Assembly (NCBI GenBank): GCA_020429185.1
Contig: JAGQLO010000009.1
Location: 1 to 40,777 of the forward strand
Reading direction: 5' to 3'
Length of the DNA: 40,777 nucleotides
Source: Candidatus Doudnabacteria bacterium
GTDB taxonomy: Bacteria > Patescibacteriota > JABMPQ01 > JAGQLO01
Part shown: positions 7,752 through 16,222 of the stretch, piece after piece
Layout: each line of letters starts with the position of its first letter
Position numbering within the stretch: position 1 is the first letter of the stretch
The notes under the pieces: generated by a model
What the model saw: only the letters and a program-made list of their open reading frames with translations
What the model was told of the DNA's origin: nothing
The model's database searches: none
Translations under genes and position numbers: made by a program

Positions 7752-8726
7752 CTATACAAATGAAGAAATGGCAGAACGTAGGTGATCCATGGTCAGAGCA
7801 AAGAATCGATCCTGTGTCGCTCGATCCTCGTCTTCAAAAAAGAATCCGGGAGTATAGTTCATTTCTACAACACGAGGACCGTCAGGCCCGAATAAGAAAT
7901 CAACACTGTAAATTTTGTGTGTAAAAACCGCGAATCGTTCACGAATCAACTCAATCACCTCATTCAACTCAGAAGGAAGAAGATCTGGCTGAATTACATG
8001 TTTCGTCGCCCCGCGAGCCACGTTACTTATAAGAGATCCCTCGGGAGGAATGCGCACAGAGGCGTAACACACTTCTTCGCCCACAAAGACCAATCGAAGA
8101 TCATGCGGACCATCTGCAATACCAGGAATACCAACAGTTGTATCCACTAACTCCTGAAGAACAAGTCCCGAAGGCGGAATATCTGTCAGCTCCTTTATTT
8201 GCTCACGGGGCAAGATGTGGACACCTTTTCCACCTGTACCAATCATCGGCTTTGCCACCAACCGGTCTCCAGAGAGAGCTTCGGCAGCTTCTTCAAGTTG
8301 TTCTTGCCTCCAGATAACGCGGGTTGGAATCGCATAGTCAGAAAACAACTCATTCGGTGCTAACTTACTTGCCGCGGTCAACGAAAACAACGGATCGTTG
8401 ACCATCGGAATAGTACGCACTAATTCAAGTTTTCGACGATGCAACTCAAAGCTAAAGGGAGCTCTATCCCACAAAACAGACGGCTGAATAAACCCATCTG
8501 TTGTTCGCGGCCACGCAGGATCAGATAAATCGTAGAATGATGTAAACCCACCTCGCTCAGCATCATAGCTTTCTGCGAAGACCCGATACGTCTTCATTCC
8601 GCGAGAAGCAGCTTCGTCCACAAGTGACTGATACGGCGCACGATACTTCTCGCCACCAAATGTCGGTCCCTCCGCCTTATTTCCTGTTCCAGCAATCAGG
8701 ATTCCTAGAATCAATTCTTCTCGCAT
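7752..8726 (-). CDS. ATP-grasp ligase, glutathione-synthetase/YheCD-like, paralogue 1
   Basis: 324 residues. The same layout as the following gene: N-terminal domain opening REELILGILIAGTG, then the ATP-grasp with LVAKPMIGTGGKGVHI (glycine-rich lid), LVLQELVDTTVGIPGI, GPHDLRLVFVG, and the metal site VVEMNYTPG. A GGAAG Shine-Dalgarno-like sequence lies about 8 nt before the ATG at 8726, one of few in this run. The upstream gene ends 4 nt away. The repeated NxxPG endings and shared motifs argue for two enzymes acting on related substrates, perhaps successive additions. No substrate can be named. Confidence 0.85.
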   Translation of the reverse strand: MREELILGILIAGTGNKAEGPTFGGEKYRAPYQSLVDEAASRGMKTYRVFAESYDAERGGFTSFYDLSDPAWPRTTDGFIQPSVLWDRAPFSFELHRRKLELVRTIPMVNDPLFSLTAASKLAPNELFSDYAIPTRVIWRQEQLEEAAEALSGDRLVAKPMIGTGGKGVHILPREQIKELTDIPPSGLVLQELVDTTVGIPGIADGPHDLRLVFVGEEVCYASVRIPPEGSLISNVARGATKHVIQPDLLPSELNEVIELIRERFAVFTHKIYSVDFLFGPDGPRVVEMNYTPGFFFEDEDRATQDRFFALTMDHLRSAISSFV

Positions 8727-8730
8727 ACAA

Positions 8731-10227
8731 CTACTTCCTTTTTATGGTTAAAAAGGGTCGTTTTTTCACACCCTTTCCGACTACAGAAGGGTCTCGTTTT
8801 GGAATCGCCCGAGCTGGATCAATCAAAAAACGCCGCAACTGACTTCGACCTACAATCATCTCATACTTTAGCCCAGAGCGTTCGGTAATGTTTGCCAAAG
8901 CAGATACTTTTTTTCCAGAAATCTCAACAACAACACGAACGACAGGACGGATGCCCAGCCCACTTCCGGAACGAATGGAAATTGCCTTCACCAACCCGGG
9001 GATTTTCCCCTTTAATTTACGTGTAACTTCATCTGCCAACGCAGAAGATTCTTTTGGCGGAGTATTTGGATCCAACGTCATCCACTGAAACTCATTCAGC
9101 ACCTCATCAAACCCTAATTTGCGGGCCACATCTTTTGAAATGGATGTTGAAAACGCCCCAGTGTCAATTTTTGCAAGAACAGACTCCTCGTGATCCAAAT
9201 TCGCCGGATTCGCTACGCGCACAACTTCCACTGTTCCAATCATTTCGCGCCCAGAAACCTCCTCGACCAACTTTTCCGTTTCTCCTCCAAACAAATCTTT
9301 TGCAACACGGATGCCCTTTTCAGCCGTTTGAATTTTCAATCCCTCAACACGCTCAAGTCGTCGTTCTAACCCATCCTGATTCACAACCTGTATCTCAAGT
9401 CCGGGACGCGCATTCAACTCAAGCATCACCGGACCCTCCTGCTGGTCAATCACCACATCAACACCTAAAAATCCGACTCCAGAAGCCTCTTGTGCTACAA
9501 CCGCCATACGTAAAATGTCATCCCAAAATGGAATCGCAAACCCATGAAGCTCCACGCCTGTTTCTGGATGCGTATCGATTACACGACGCCAAGGCAACTT
9601 AATCGATGCAGTCGTAGTAAGACCACGTCCAATATCGATGCCCACACCTATGGCCCCTTGAGCAAGATTTGCACGACCACCCGAGCGCTGTGTAGGAATA
9701 CGCATCATAGCCATAACCGGAACCCGATTGAACACAATGATGCGTACATCCGGAATACCAAACGGCGCATACTCCCGAAACGCTTTATGACGAATCACGC
9801 GACGCTCAAAAAAGGCCACGTCAGGAGTTTCCTGCAGAGAAAACTGACCATCGAGAATACCGAGTACATGTGATCGCAACTGATCGTATGTAATCTCACT
9901 TCCATCTGGCTTCAACCACACGCGCGCTTCAAGTGGAAGATCAAGAAATTCCTGTTTGTTTAGCGCATTGCGCAACACCAAAATACCTTCTCCTCCAAAT
10001 CCACGATTCGGCTTCACGACAAAGTTTGTTGGAAGCTTTTTCCAGTTAAAGTCTTCAAACTCGCGAATCGTGCTCACGCTACCGTACAACTTCGGAACAC
10101 GTACACCCGCCGCCCTCAACACGTCTTTTGATTGCAACTTATCATCAGCAACTTTTCGACGACGATTATACACGCGAATGTACTTCTCGTTCCGCGCATT
10201 CATCCCGAGAATTCCAGAAGAGCCCAT
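8731..10227 (-). CDS. Fusion: RimK-related alpha-L-glutamate ligase-like ATP-grasp + RimB-like aspartyl ("ATP-dependent zinc") protease
   Basis: 498 residues from ATG 10227 (GTG 10236 is an alternative). Residues 1-300 match the alpha-L-glutamate ligase-like family: GILGMNARNEKYI, NFVVKPNRGFGGEGILVL, GIPDVRIIVFNRVPVMAM, ANLAQGAIGVGIDIGRG and the metal-binding VMLELNARPGLEIQ. Residues ~330-490 are a retropepsin-like domain with catalytic-type AKIDTGAFSTS (about 353) and closing MIVGRSQLRRFLIDP, as in RimB/Zn_protease proteins. In proteobacteria these are separate genes beside a 7-helix membrane protein; here they are fused and the 7-helix gene is directly upstream, one base apart in the longest frames. 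Inferred job: adding and trimming amino-acid tags on a peptide or protein. The two-domain reading is firm, the target unknown. Confidence 0.88.
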   Translation of the reverse strand: MGSSGILGMNARNEKYIRVYNRRRKVADDKLQSKDVLRAAGVRVPKLYGSVSTIREFEDFNWKKLPTNFVVKPNRGFGGEGILVLRNALNKQEFLDLPLEARVWLKPDGSEITYDQLRSHVLGILDGQFSLQETPDVAFFERRVIRHKAFREYAPFGIPDVRIIVFNRVPVMAMMRIPTQRSGGRANLAQGAIGVGIDIGRGLTTTASIKLPWRRVIDTHPETGVELHGFAIPFWDDILRMAVVAQEASGVGFLGVDVVIDQQEGPVMLELNARPGLEIQVVNQDGLERRLERVEGLKIQTAEKGIRVAKDLFGGETEKLVEEVSGREMIGTVEVVRVANPANLDHEESVLAKIDTGAFSTSISKDVARKLGFDEVLNEFQWMTLDPNTPPKESSALADEVTRKLKGKIPGLVKAISIRSGSGLGIRPVVRVVVEISGKKVSALANITERSGLKYEMIVGRSQLRRFLIDPARAIPKRDPSVVGKGVKKRPFLTIKRK

Positions 10228-10236
10228 AAGGAACAC

Positions 10237-11859
10237 TTAGGAGGCCTCAGAATCCTGTGAAGAAGACTCTTCTTCTGAATCAGATCCAGATGACTGGCGC
10301 CGAACAGCACGGAATCGGAAATACTCAGAAACACGAAGTCCTGTCCATTTGCCTGCAGCAGCATTCAATACCAACGTGAGTAAAATAACCTCTGGATACG
10401 CCAAAATGAACGTGCGGAAGGAGGGCCAGGTCACAAGGAGATACGCGGCCACTGCTACAAGCATTGTCTCAACAGAAAGCAACACCGCTGGTCCAAGTCC
10501 TTTTTCCGCCTGAGCTGTGACAAATCGCTCCGTAAGCATCACCAATACAAGAACAGGGAAAATAGAAAGGAGAATTACACTTGTTCGACCACTCAACGCA
10601 CCAGCGAGCAGGACAAAGAATATGGTTGCCGCCACAACAGTAAGCACAATGGCCATCCGAGGCATATACGACAATCGGAACCAGCGCATGATATAGCGCA
10701 TGGCCGTGGCCACAATCAACACAATGATAAACACGGCTAACCCGAGTCGAAGGCCCGTCACAACAAACGCAAGCGTGATAATGGAGGGCGTGTAAATACC
10801 AAATGTCTTCACTCCAAATACTTGCCGCGCAATCGCCACAATTGTGGCAATAATCGGCAACATCAAAAGCAACAAGATGTTCTCAACCGCAACCCCACGA
10901 TTAATCATGAGATTTACTCCAAACGACAAAAAGTTATTCCAAGACAACTCAGAAGCACGTCCGCTATATACCCCAATCAAACGACTAGACACTCCGCTCT
11001 GCTGTACCTCACGCAACACATTCGAAGAAGTCCGCGCAGCCACGACGTCAGTCAGCGCCTCTTCTTGCGTCAACAACACATACTCTGGACGCAACGCATC
11101 AAACGCAGACTGCGCCAAACGAGAAACCGCAGAAAGCGACTGATCAGTCACAACAACAATTCCCTTTTTTGCGAAGTTTAAATCTTCAACATTCTCAGCC
11201 TTTGAGGCAAACGAAGTTAGTACATTCACACCCAGCGAACCCTTCGTCCACACAACAATCACCTCAGTCTTTGCAACATCATCCCTAGCCTTGATAAGGG
11301 AATCAACAAGTTCACCCTCAACAACATAATCCGCACCGGTCCCAGAATGCACAACAGTATCCAACAAGATGCCCTGCCGGAACGCGTGCTGTTTCAAACT
11401 TTCTAATTCTGCCGCCGTTGGACTTCCATCCGCAACAAGCAACACAATATCTTCATAGACAGACACTACGAGTTCATCTGTAAGAACTTCATCGCCAACC
11501 GTTATACGAAGTTGTGCCGTAAAATCCCCAGCTTGTGTATAAGTGTGTGTAACATCAATCCCCTCGCCCAACGGAGAACCATCACCAAAGTCCCAAGTGT
11601 AACTCGCAGAGTCCTCTTGGTCGCCTAATGAAGAAGAAGAGGCATCGAACAATACTTTTCGGTCGATCGCAACATTGCGATCATTTCCAGCAACCGCCTT
11701 AAGAACAGGGGCCTCTTGCTCTCTTCCTGTAATCACGTCTTCGGAAAGGACCTCACTTCCTTCTTGTGCATACGCAAAGGGAGCCGACAGAAGAACTGTC
11801 GCCACAAGGAAGAGCAATGCGAGAAGCGTGTGAGAAACACGCCAGAGTCGAGTCAACAT
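10237..11859 (-). CDS. PKD-domain and seven-helix membrane protein (7TM_transglut-like)
   Basis: 540 residues. A signal peptide (about 1-30, LLALLFLVATVLLS then APFAYAQ) is followed by a PKD domain (~53-140, with YTWDFGDGS and THTYTQAGDF), an alpha/beta domain (~145-310) I do not recognise, and about seven helices (~320-525). The helix block matches the 7TM region normally fused to an inactive transglutaminase: FGVKTFGIYTPSIITLAF, PRMAIVLTVVAATIF, TGLRVSEYFRFR. Here a PKD plus alpha/beta module replaces the transglutaminase. In known loci this protein sits with RimK-like and RimB-like genes, exactly as here. ATG 11859 is chosen because it starts the signal peptide and avoids the ruvC overlap. 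The tail is Ser/Glu-rich and cytoplasmic. Confidence 0.84.
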   Translation of the reverse strand: MLTRLWRVSHTLLALLFLVATVLLSAPFAYAQEGSEVLSEDVITGREQEAPVLKAVAGNDRNVAIDRKVLFDASSSSLGDQEDSASYTWDFGDGSPLGEGIDVTHTYTQAGDFTAQLRITVGDEVLTDELVVSVYEDIVLLVADGSPTAAELESLKQHAFRQGILLDTVVHSGTGADYVVEGELVDSLIKARDDVAKTEVIVVWTKGSLGVNVLTSFASKAENVEDLNFAKKGIVVVTDQSLSAVSRLAQSAFDALRPEYVLLTQEEALTDVVAARTSSNVLREVQQSGVSSRLIGVYSGRASELSWNNFLSFGVNLMINRGVAVENILLLLMLPIIATIVAIARQVFGVKTFGIYTPSIITLAFVVTGLRLGLAVFIIVLIVATAMRYIMRWFRLSYMPRMAIVLTVVAATIFFVLLAGALSGRTSVILLSIFPVLVLVMLTERFVTAQAEKGLGPAVLLSVETMLVAVAAYLLVTWPSFRTFILAYPEVILLTLVLNAAAGKWTGLRVSEYFRFRAVRRQSSGSDSEEESSSQDSEAS

Positions 11860-11869
11860 GATGTTCAAT

Positions 11870-12361
11870 TCAGTGGATGTTGGAAACCTGCTTGAAAGAA
11901 GTATGACACAGCGCAACCGCGAGCGCATCTGCTGCGTCGTCTGGCTGCGGAACTTCCTGTAACCGCAGTAATAACTTTACCATTTCTTGAACTTGACGTT
12001 TAGGGGCCGATCCAGAAGACGTAACAGTCTGCTTCACCTGAGAAGGCGCATAATGCGCGATGGGAATATGAAGTCGCGCTGCCTCTAATAGAATCACACC
12101 GCGAGCCTGCGCAACCGTAAGGCCAGTTGTAACATTTTTCGCAAAGTACAGCTCTTCAATTGCTAATACATCTGGAGAATGGAGTTCAAACAACGAACGT
12201 ATATCTTCTGACAATTGAAGAAGACGTCCAGAAACCTCGGAGTTCGGCTGTGTTGCAATACACCCAGTATCCACAAGATGTGGGCACTGACGCTCATCGA
12301 CATCAATAACACCAAAACCAGTTCTCCCAATCCCAGGGTCCACCCCAAAGACGCGCACCAT
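11870..12361 (-). CDS. ruvC: Holliday junction endonuclease RuvC
   Basis: 163 residues, normal for the family. It cuts four-way DNA junctions as a dimer together with RuvAB. Acidic metal-binding residues are visible in FGVDPGIGRTGFGVI (first Asp), LAIEELYFAKN (Glu) and the C-terminal DAADALAVALCH (Asp pair). The gene begins 3 nt after yebC, its common neighbour in many bacteria, and ends with TGA 10 nt before the 7TM gene. No ruvA or ruvB follows in this window, which is unusual for the yebC-ruvC-ruvAB order. Confidence 0.96.
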   Translation of the reverse strand: MVRVFGVDPGIGRTGFGVIDVDERQCPHLVDTGCIATQPNSEVSGRLLQLSEDIRSLFELHSPDVLAIEELYFAKNVTTGLTVAQARGVILLEAARLHIPIAHYAPSQVKQTVTSSGSAPKRQVQEMVKLLLRLQEVPQPDDAADALAVALCHTSFKQVSNIH

Positions 12362-12364
12362 ACG

Positions 12365-13081
12365 CTACGCAGACATAGTTGTTGTCACTGATACAACATC
12401 ATCAACTTCCTCTAGGGCTTCGACGAGCTGGTTAACGCGCCTCTGATCGTCTTCAGAGACCTCCACAGGGTCGTTTGGCAACATTGTGATCTCAGAGTCC
12501 TCAACTTCTACAGAAGCCTCAGAAAGGGCCTTCTGAACCTCCTGGAGCGAATCTGGAGCGGTATACACCACAACCATATCCGCCTGTACTTCAATCTCAT
12601 CGGCTCCCGCCTCAATTAATGCAAGCTCAAGATCATCCTTTTTTGCAGATGTTGGAAACGAAAGCACCCCTCTTCGCGCAAACTGCCACGCAACTGTACC
12701 TCCCTGTCCAAGCGATCCGCCATTTTTCGTAAGCGCCTGTTTTACGTCTGTGAGCGTCCGATTTGTATTGTCTGTCACTCCCTCGATCAAAAACGCAACG
12801 TTTGCTGGACCATATGCTTCATACACAACCGACTGAACAGAATCCGCTCCACCCTCGCCCGCTCCTTTCTTTATCGCACGTTCAATCGTGTCGTTTGGCA
12901 TGTTCACGTTCCGCGCGTTATCAATCGCTAAGCGCAGCGCAAAATTCATCTCCGGATTTCCACCGCCTTGTTTTGCAGCAAGCGTGATCATCCGCGCATG
13001 GCGCGTGAATATCTGACCACGTTTTGCATCCGCAGCGCCTTTTTTTCGCTTAATAGTGGACCACTTTGAATGTCCGGACAT
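12365..13081 (-). CDS. yebC: YebC/PmpR family protein (TACO1-like)
   Basis: 238 residues with the hallmark start MSGHSKWSTIKRKKGAAD, the ARMITLAAKQGGGNPEMN block, and FLIEGVTDNTNRT followed by GSLGQGGTVAWQF. Family members were called transcriptional regulators but recent work links them to translation of poly-proline-type sequences; either way they are cytoplasmic. It lies 6 nt after dnaN and 3 nt before ruvC, so the three are co-transcribed. Full-length with no oddities. Confidence 0.95.
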   Translation of the reverse strand: MSGHSKWSTIKRKKGAADAKRGQIFTRHARMITLAAKQGGGNPEMNFALRLAIDNARNVNMPNDTIERAIKKGAGEGGADSVQSVVYEAYGPANVAFLIEGVTDNTNRTLTDVKQALTKNGGSLGQGGTVAWQFARRGVLSFPTSAKKDDLELALIEAGADEIEVQADMVVVYTAPDSLQEVQKALSEASVEVEDSEITMLPNDPVEVSEDDQRRVNQLVEALEEVDDVVSVTTTMSA

Positions 13082-13087
13082 ACTCCT

Positions 13088-14224
13088 CTAACTCTTAATC
13101 GGCATGATGATATATGTATACCCCTCAGACGCATCGCCCGTTGGAAGAAGTGCGCCTGGAGCTGCGTCACTGTTCAAACACAAACTAATTTCATCCGTTC
13201 CACAAGCCGAGAGTCCATCGAGAAGATATCGGTGGTTGAATACAATCTTTTGGTCACCTCCCTCAACCTCACCAGGAATCACAGAGTCATTTTTTCCAAG
13301 TTGACCAGATTCCGCTGAAAAACTCACTGCCTGATCTTTTTCCTGTACAGCGAGATGCAAGTCAGACGCATCTGCTCGCGAGAATAAACTTGTCGCTTTA
13401 AGAGCAGTTGAGAATTCCTTTTGATTCAACTTCACCTTCGTTAAATAGGATTCGGGGATAATCTGTGCGTAGTCTGGATAACGCCCCTCGACGACACGAG
13501 ACACAACCTCAACATTTCCACCCGTTAGAGTTGGATCTTCAAACGAGAAAATGACCTGCCCATCTTGAAAGGCCATTGAAACCTCGCCCGCTCCCGAACC
13601 CAAGATCCGATGTAACTCTGACAATGCCTTTCCAGGAATAATTGCAGCTGTCGGTGAACCCGTAAGCCGAACTCCATTCTTAAACCGTCGCTCCGCTAAA
13701 CGATAGCTATCTGTTGCTGCCATCCGAACCTCTCCATCATCCATAATCTGCACGTAGACACCAGCAATTTCTGGACGTGATTCATCTTTTGCTGCTGCAA
13801 ACACAACCTGACCAATTGCCTGTGCAAGACGCTCTCCTTCAATCACAACATTTGGATTCTCCTGAGTGCCTGGAATCAATGGGAACTCAGAGGCAGGAAT
13901 TCCCTTAATCGATGCGTGGTTTTCACCACATTCCAAATTCAATGTATCTCCAGAAACTTCAAGTGAGACACTATTACTTGGAAGATTTGAAACATAATCA
14001 AGAAGAAGACGCGCTGGAACCGTGAGACTCCCTTCTTTTTCAACACGAGCCCCAACAAAACACGTCACACCTAATTCAAGATTAGTAGACGCGAGTTTAA
14101 GACGACCGCGTTCTGTTGCAAGTAATACATTTGAAAGAACAGGGAGGCTTGCATCCTTCCCAACACTCCGTGCAACGATCCCAACGGCTCGTGTCAGATT
14201 CTCTTGTGTACAGGTGAGCTTCAT
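13088..14224 (-). CDS. dnaN: DNA polymerase III beta subunit (sliding clamp)
   Basis: 378 residues beginning MKLTCTQENLTRAVGIVARS at ATG 14224; a longer frame to 14263 lacks family similarity. Three clamp repeats are visible: N-terminal (LPVLSNVLLATERGRL), middle (FAAAKDESRPEIAGVYV, then LAERR) and C-terminal ending YTYIIMPIKS, close to the usual LVMPMRL end that forms the protein-binding pocket region. It rings DNA and tethers polymerase. It follows dnaA by ~300 nt, in the standard dnaA-dnaN order, and heads a very long unidirectional run through yebC and ruvC. Confidence 0.96.
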   Translation of the reverse strand: MKLTCTQENLTRAVGIVARSVGKDASLPVLSNVLLATERGRLKLASTNLELGVTCFVGARVEKEGSLTVPARLLLDYVSNLPSNSVSLEVSGDTLNLECGENHASIKGIPASEFPLIPGTQENPNVVIEGERLAQAIGQVVFAAAKDESRPEIAGVYVQIMDDGEVRMAATDSYRLAERRFKNGVRLTGSPTAAIIPGKALSELHRILGSGAGEVSMAFQDGQVIFSFEDPTLTGGNVEVVSRVVEGRYPDYAQIIPESYLTKVKLNQKEFSTALKATSLFSRADASDLHLAVQEKDQAVSFSAESGQLGKNDSVIPGEVEGGDQKIVFNHRYLLDGLSACGTDEISLCLNSDAAPGALLPTGDASEGYTYIIMPIKS

Positions 14225-14525
14225 GGGGTTCTTTCTTATATAAAAGATAGAAGTCATAGTCATAAGGGAGTGGATAGCGGGGAAAAGCTACCCTATCCCC
14301 TTGGTTACGGGATTCTCTCTGTGAGGATTCGTGTGGAAACGGCGTGAATGAGAACTGAACAGAATGAGGATAGTGAAACGCTTTCTTCGTGAGATGTGGA
14401 TGAATCCCGTACCTTCCTCAGTTTATCCCATCCCCCTATCCACGGATTCACGGGGGTTATCCCCGGTTTTTCCCTGTTTTCCACAGAGATATCCACCATT
14501 GTCAACAGCAGAGAGAGACAGGGAC
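14225..14525. other. dnaA-dnaN intergenic region with DnaA-box-like sites
   Basis: 301 bases with no gene. One exact TTWTNCACA site lies at 14477-14485 (TTTTCCACA). One-mismatch sites on the other strand are at 14332-14340 and 14395-14403. Further weaker TATCCAC and TTATCCCC words occur between 14423 and 14500. This intergenic is a common second half of bipartite origins. Just before dnaN an AT-rich stretch (14231-14249) contains a TATAAG that could be a -10 for dnaN, without a convincing -35. Confidence 0.55.
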
Positions 14526-16001
14526 CTACAAATACAATTTCTGCTTCAGAATGTCGATCTCCTGTTGAAGACTCTCATCTCCCTCGAGTAACTTGGAGAC
14601 TTTTTCAAATGCATGAATAGCAGTGGTGTGATCGCGGCCACCAATATGCTGTCCAATTGAAGGATAGCTCGTCTTTGCTTCTACGCGCATGAGGTACATG
14701 GCAATTTGTCGTGGCCATACCACCTCTTTTTTACGGTTTTTAGCGAGTAATTCGTCGATCTCAATGTTGTAGAAACCGGAAACGATGTCGAGAATCTGTT
14801 TTGGATTGATATTCGCACGTCTTTCTGCAGATCCAGCGCTCACAAGTACTGATTTTGCGAGATCTTGAGTGGGCTCAGTTCCATTCATCTCGCAGTGGGC
14901 AATCACGCGGGCAACAGCGCCCTCAAGCTCACGTACGTTACTTTGAACATTCTGAGCAATGTAATCAGCAACATCTTCAGGAAGTGAGATGTCTTTTTCT
15001 GCGCATTTTGAGCGAAGAATAGCCTTTCGAGTTTCGAAGTCTGGCATGCTGATATCAGCGATCATTCCCCCTTCGAATCGCGAAATAAGTCGATCTTCAA
15101 GGTGAAGAATAGCCTTTGGTGGGCGGTCTGATGTGATAATAACCTGGCGGTTATTTTGGTGAAGTTCGTTAAATGTGTGGAAGAACTCTTCCTGTGTACG
15201 CTCCTTTCCTGAGAGGAACTGAATGTCGTCGATGATTAAAACGTCAGCTGTGCGATATTTCTGCTTGAATACAGAAGAATCCCCCTCTCGCCCCTTTGAG
15301 TTCTGAATGTACTTAATGAAATCGTCTGTAAATTTCTCACACGTAACGTATACAACCTTCTTTTGGCTGTCCGCAGACAAAATAGCGTTTCCAATCGACT
15401 GGATAAGGTGTGTCTTTCCAAGTCCCACTCCTCCATAGATGAAGAGTGGGTTGTACATGGTTCCTGGATTCTTCGTGACGGCACGAGCAGCAGCGATAGC
15501 GAGTTCATTGTTTGCGCCAACCACAAGGTTTTCGAACGAATATTTGCTGTTAAGTGCGGTGGTTGCGTTTGGTATGGATGGAGAACCAATCGGGGTGCGC
15601 ATTGTAGCCACGGGCACAGGAATAGAAGTGCGTGTGGATTGTTCTTCACGGAGCTTCTCCTCTTCCATCTTCTTGTGTTGTTCCTCCACAGCTTCGGCCT
15701 GTGAGTGGAGTTCGTACGAAATTTTTGTAATGCGCTCACCTGTTACGTTTTGCAGCGCCTTTGAGATGTCCTTGTGATACTTATTCTGAAGCCAGTTGCG
15801 TGTGAACATGTTGGGGACAAGAATCACTGCCTCTCCTCGTTCATAACGCAGAATGGAGGTGCTTTTGAACCAGGTCGTAAAGTTTGCCTTTGAAATACTG
15901 AGCTCAAGCTCACCAAGGACCGCTTGCCAGATAGATTCTGGAGTAGATGCAGCAGAAGAAGAGACGTCTGGAGCTACTACGGAGTCGTTGGTGTGGGACA
16001 T
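14526..16001 (-). CDS. dnaA: Chromosomal replication initiator DnaA
   Basis: 491 residues from ATG 16001; an in-frame TTG at 16010 is less likely. Domain I (SIWQAVLGELELSISKANFT), a variable linker to ~130, then the AAA+ domain with Walker A GGVGLGKTHLIQ and Walker B VLIIDDIQFLSGKE, and the C-terminal DNA-binding domain with its signature GGRDHTTAIHAFEKV. It binds DnaA boxes and opens the origin. An intergenic region rich in DnaA boxes lies upstream, and dnaN downstream. Autoregulation through the upstream boxes (16098-16177) is a reasonable inference. Confidence 0.98.
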   Translation of the reverse strand: MSHTNDSVVAPDVSSSAASTPESIWQAVLGELELSISKANFTTWFKSTSILRYERGEAVILVPNMFTRNWLQNKYHKDISKALQNVTGERITKISYELHSQAEAVEEQHKKMEEEKLREEQSTRTSIPVPVATMRTPIGSPSIPNATTALNSKYSFENLVVGANNELAIAAARAVTKNPGTMYNPLFIYGGVGLGKTHLIQSIGNAILSADSQKKVVYVTCEKFTDDFIKYIQNSKGREGDSSVFKQKYRTADVLIIDDIQFLSGKERTQEEFFHTFNELHQNNRQVIITSDRPPKAILHLEDRLISRFEGGMIADISMPDFETRKAILRSKCAEKDISLPEDVADYIAQNVQSNVRELEGAVARVIAHCEMNGTEPTQDLAKSVLVSAGSAERRANINPKQILDIVSGFYNIEIDELLAKNRKKEVVWPRQIAMYLMRVEAKTSYPSIGQHIGGRDHTTAIHAFEKVSKLLEGDESLQQEIDILKQKLYL

Positions 16002-16030
16002 ACAGGGCAAAGTAGAATGTCTAGAAGGGA

Positions 16031-16053
16031 GTTCCTAGAACAAGGAACGTTCC
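16031..16053. repeat. Nested inverted repeats upstream of dnaA
   Basis: GTTCCT (16031-16036) and AGGAAC (16043-16048) form a 6-bp inverted repeat with a 6-base spacer, and GGAACGTTCC (16044-16053) is a perfect 10-base palindrome overlapping it. They lie 30-52 nt before the dnaA ATG, so they could be an operator or a hairpin in the dnaA 5' leader. Which of the two cannot be decided from sequence. Confidence 0.5.
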
Positions 16054-16079
16054 CGGCTCGTCCAATAAGGAGGAGACGG

Positions 16080-16190
16080 GCAATATCCTAGCACGGGTGT
16101 GTATAAGTGTCGTTTTTCAACAACACCTGTGTAAAACCCCAAAAGCTGGGGATAACAAGTGGAGATCTTGTTCCACATTGTGCACGATGA
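16080..16190. other. Candidate chromosomal origin (oriC): DnaA-box cluster between dnaA and the PBP gene
   Basis: Within ~80 bases are two exact TTWTNCACA boxes on the minus strand (16098-16106 TTATACACA; 16128-16136 TTTTACACA), a TTATCCCCA site (16147-16155, minus) and a plus-strand TGTTCCACA (16169-16177, one mismatch). dnaA and all genes for 11.5 kb to the left read leftward, whereas the first genes to the right read rightward, as expected for a replication origin. No clear AT-rich unwinding element is visible, which leaves the exact position open. Confidence 0.65.
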
Positions 16191-16222
16191 TACCGTGCTG
16201 ACTAGTAGGACACAAGTCTCAT

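Noticed and set aside
9054-9602. A 182-codon plus-strand open frame opposite the RimK/RimB fusion
   Set aside because: It is antisense to a well-supported gene; the Pro/Gln/His-rich product is typical of a reverse-frame artefact.
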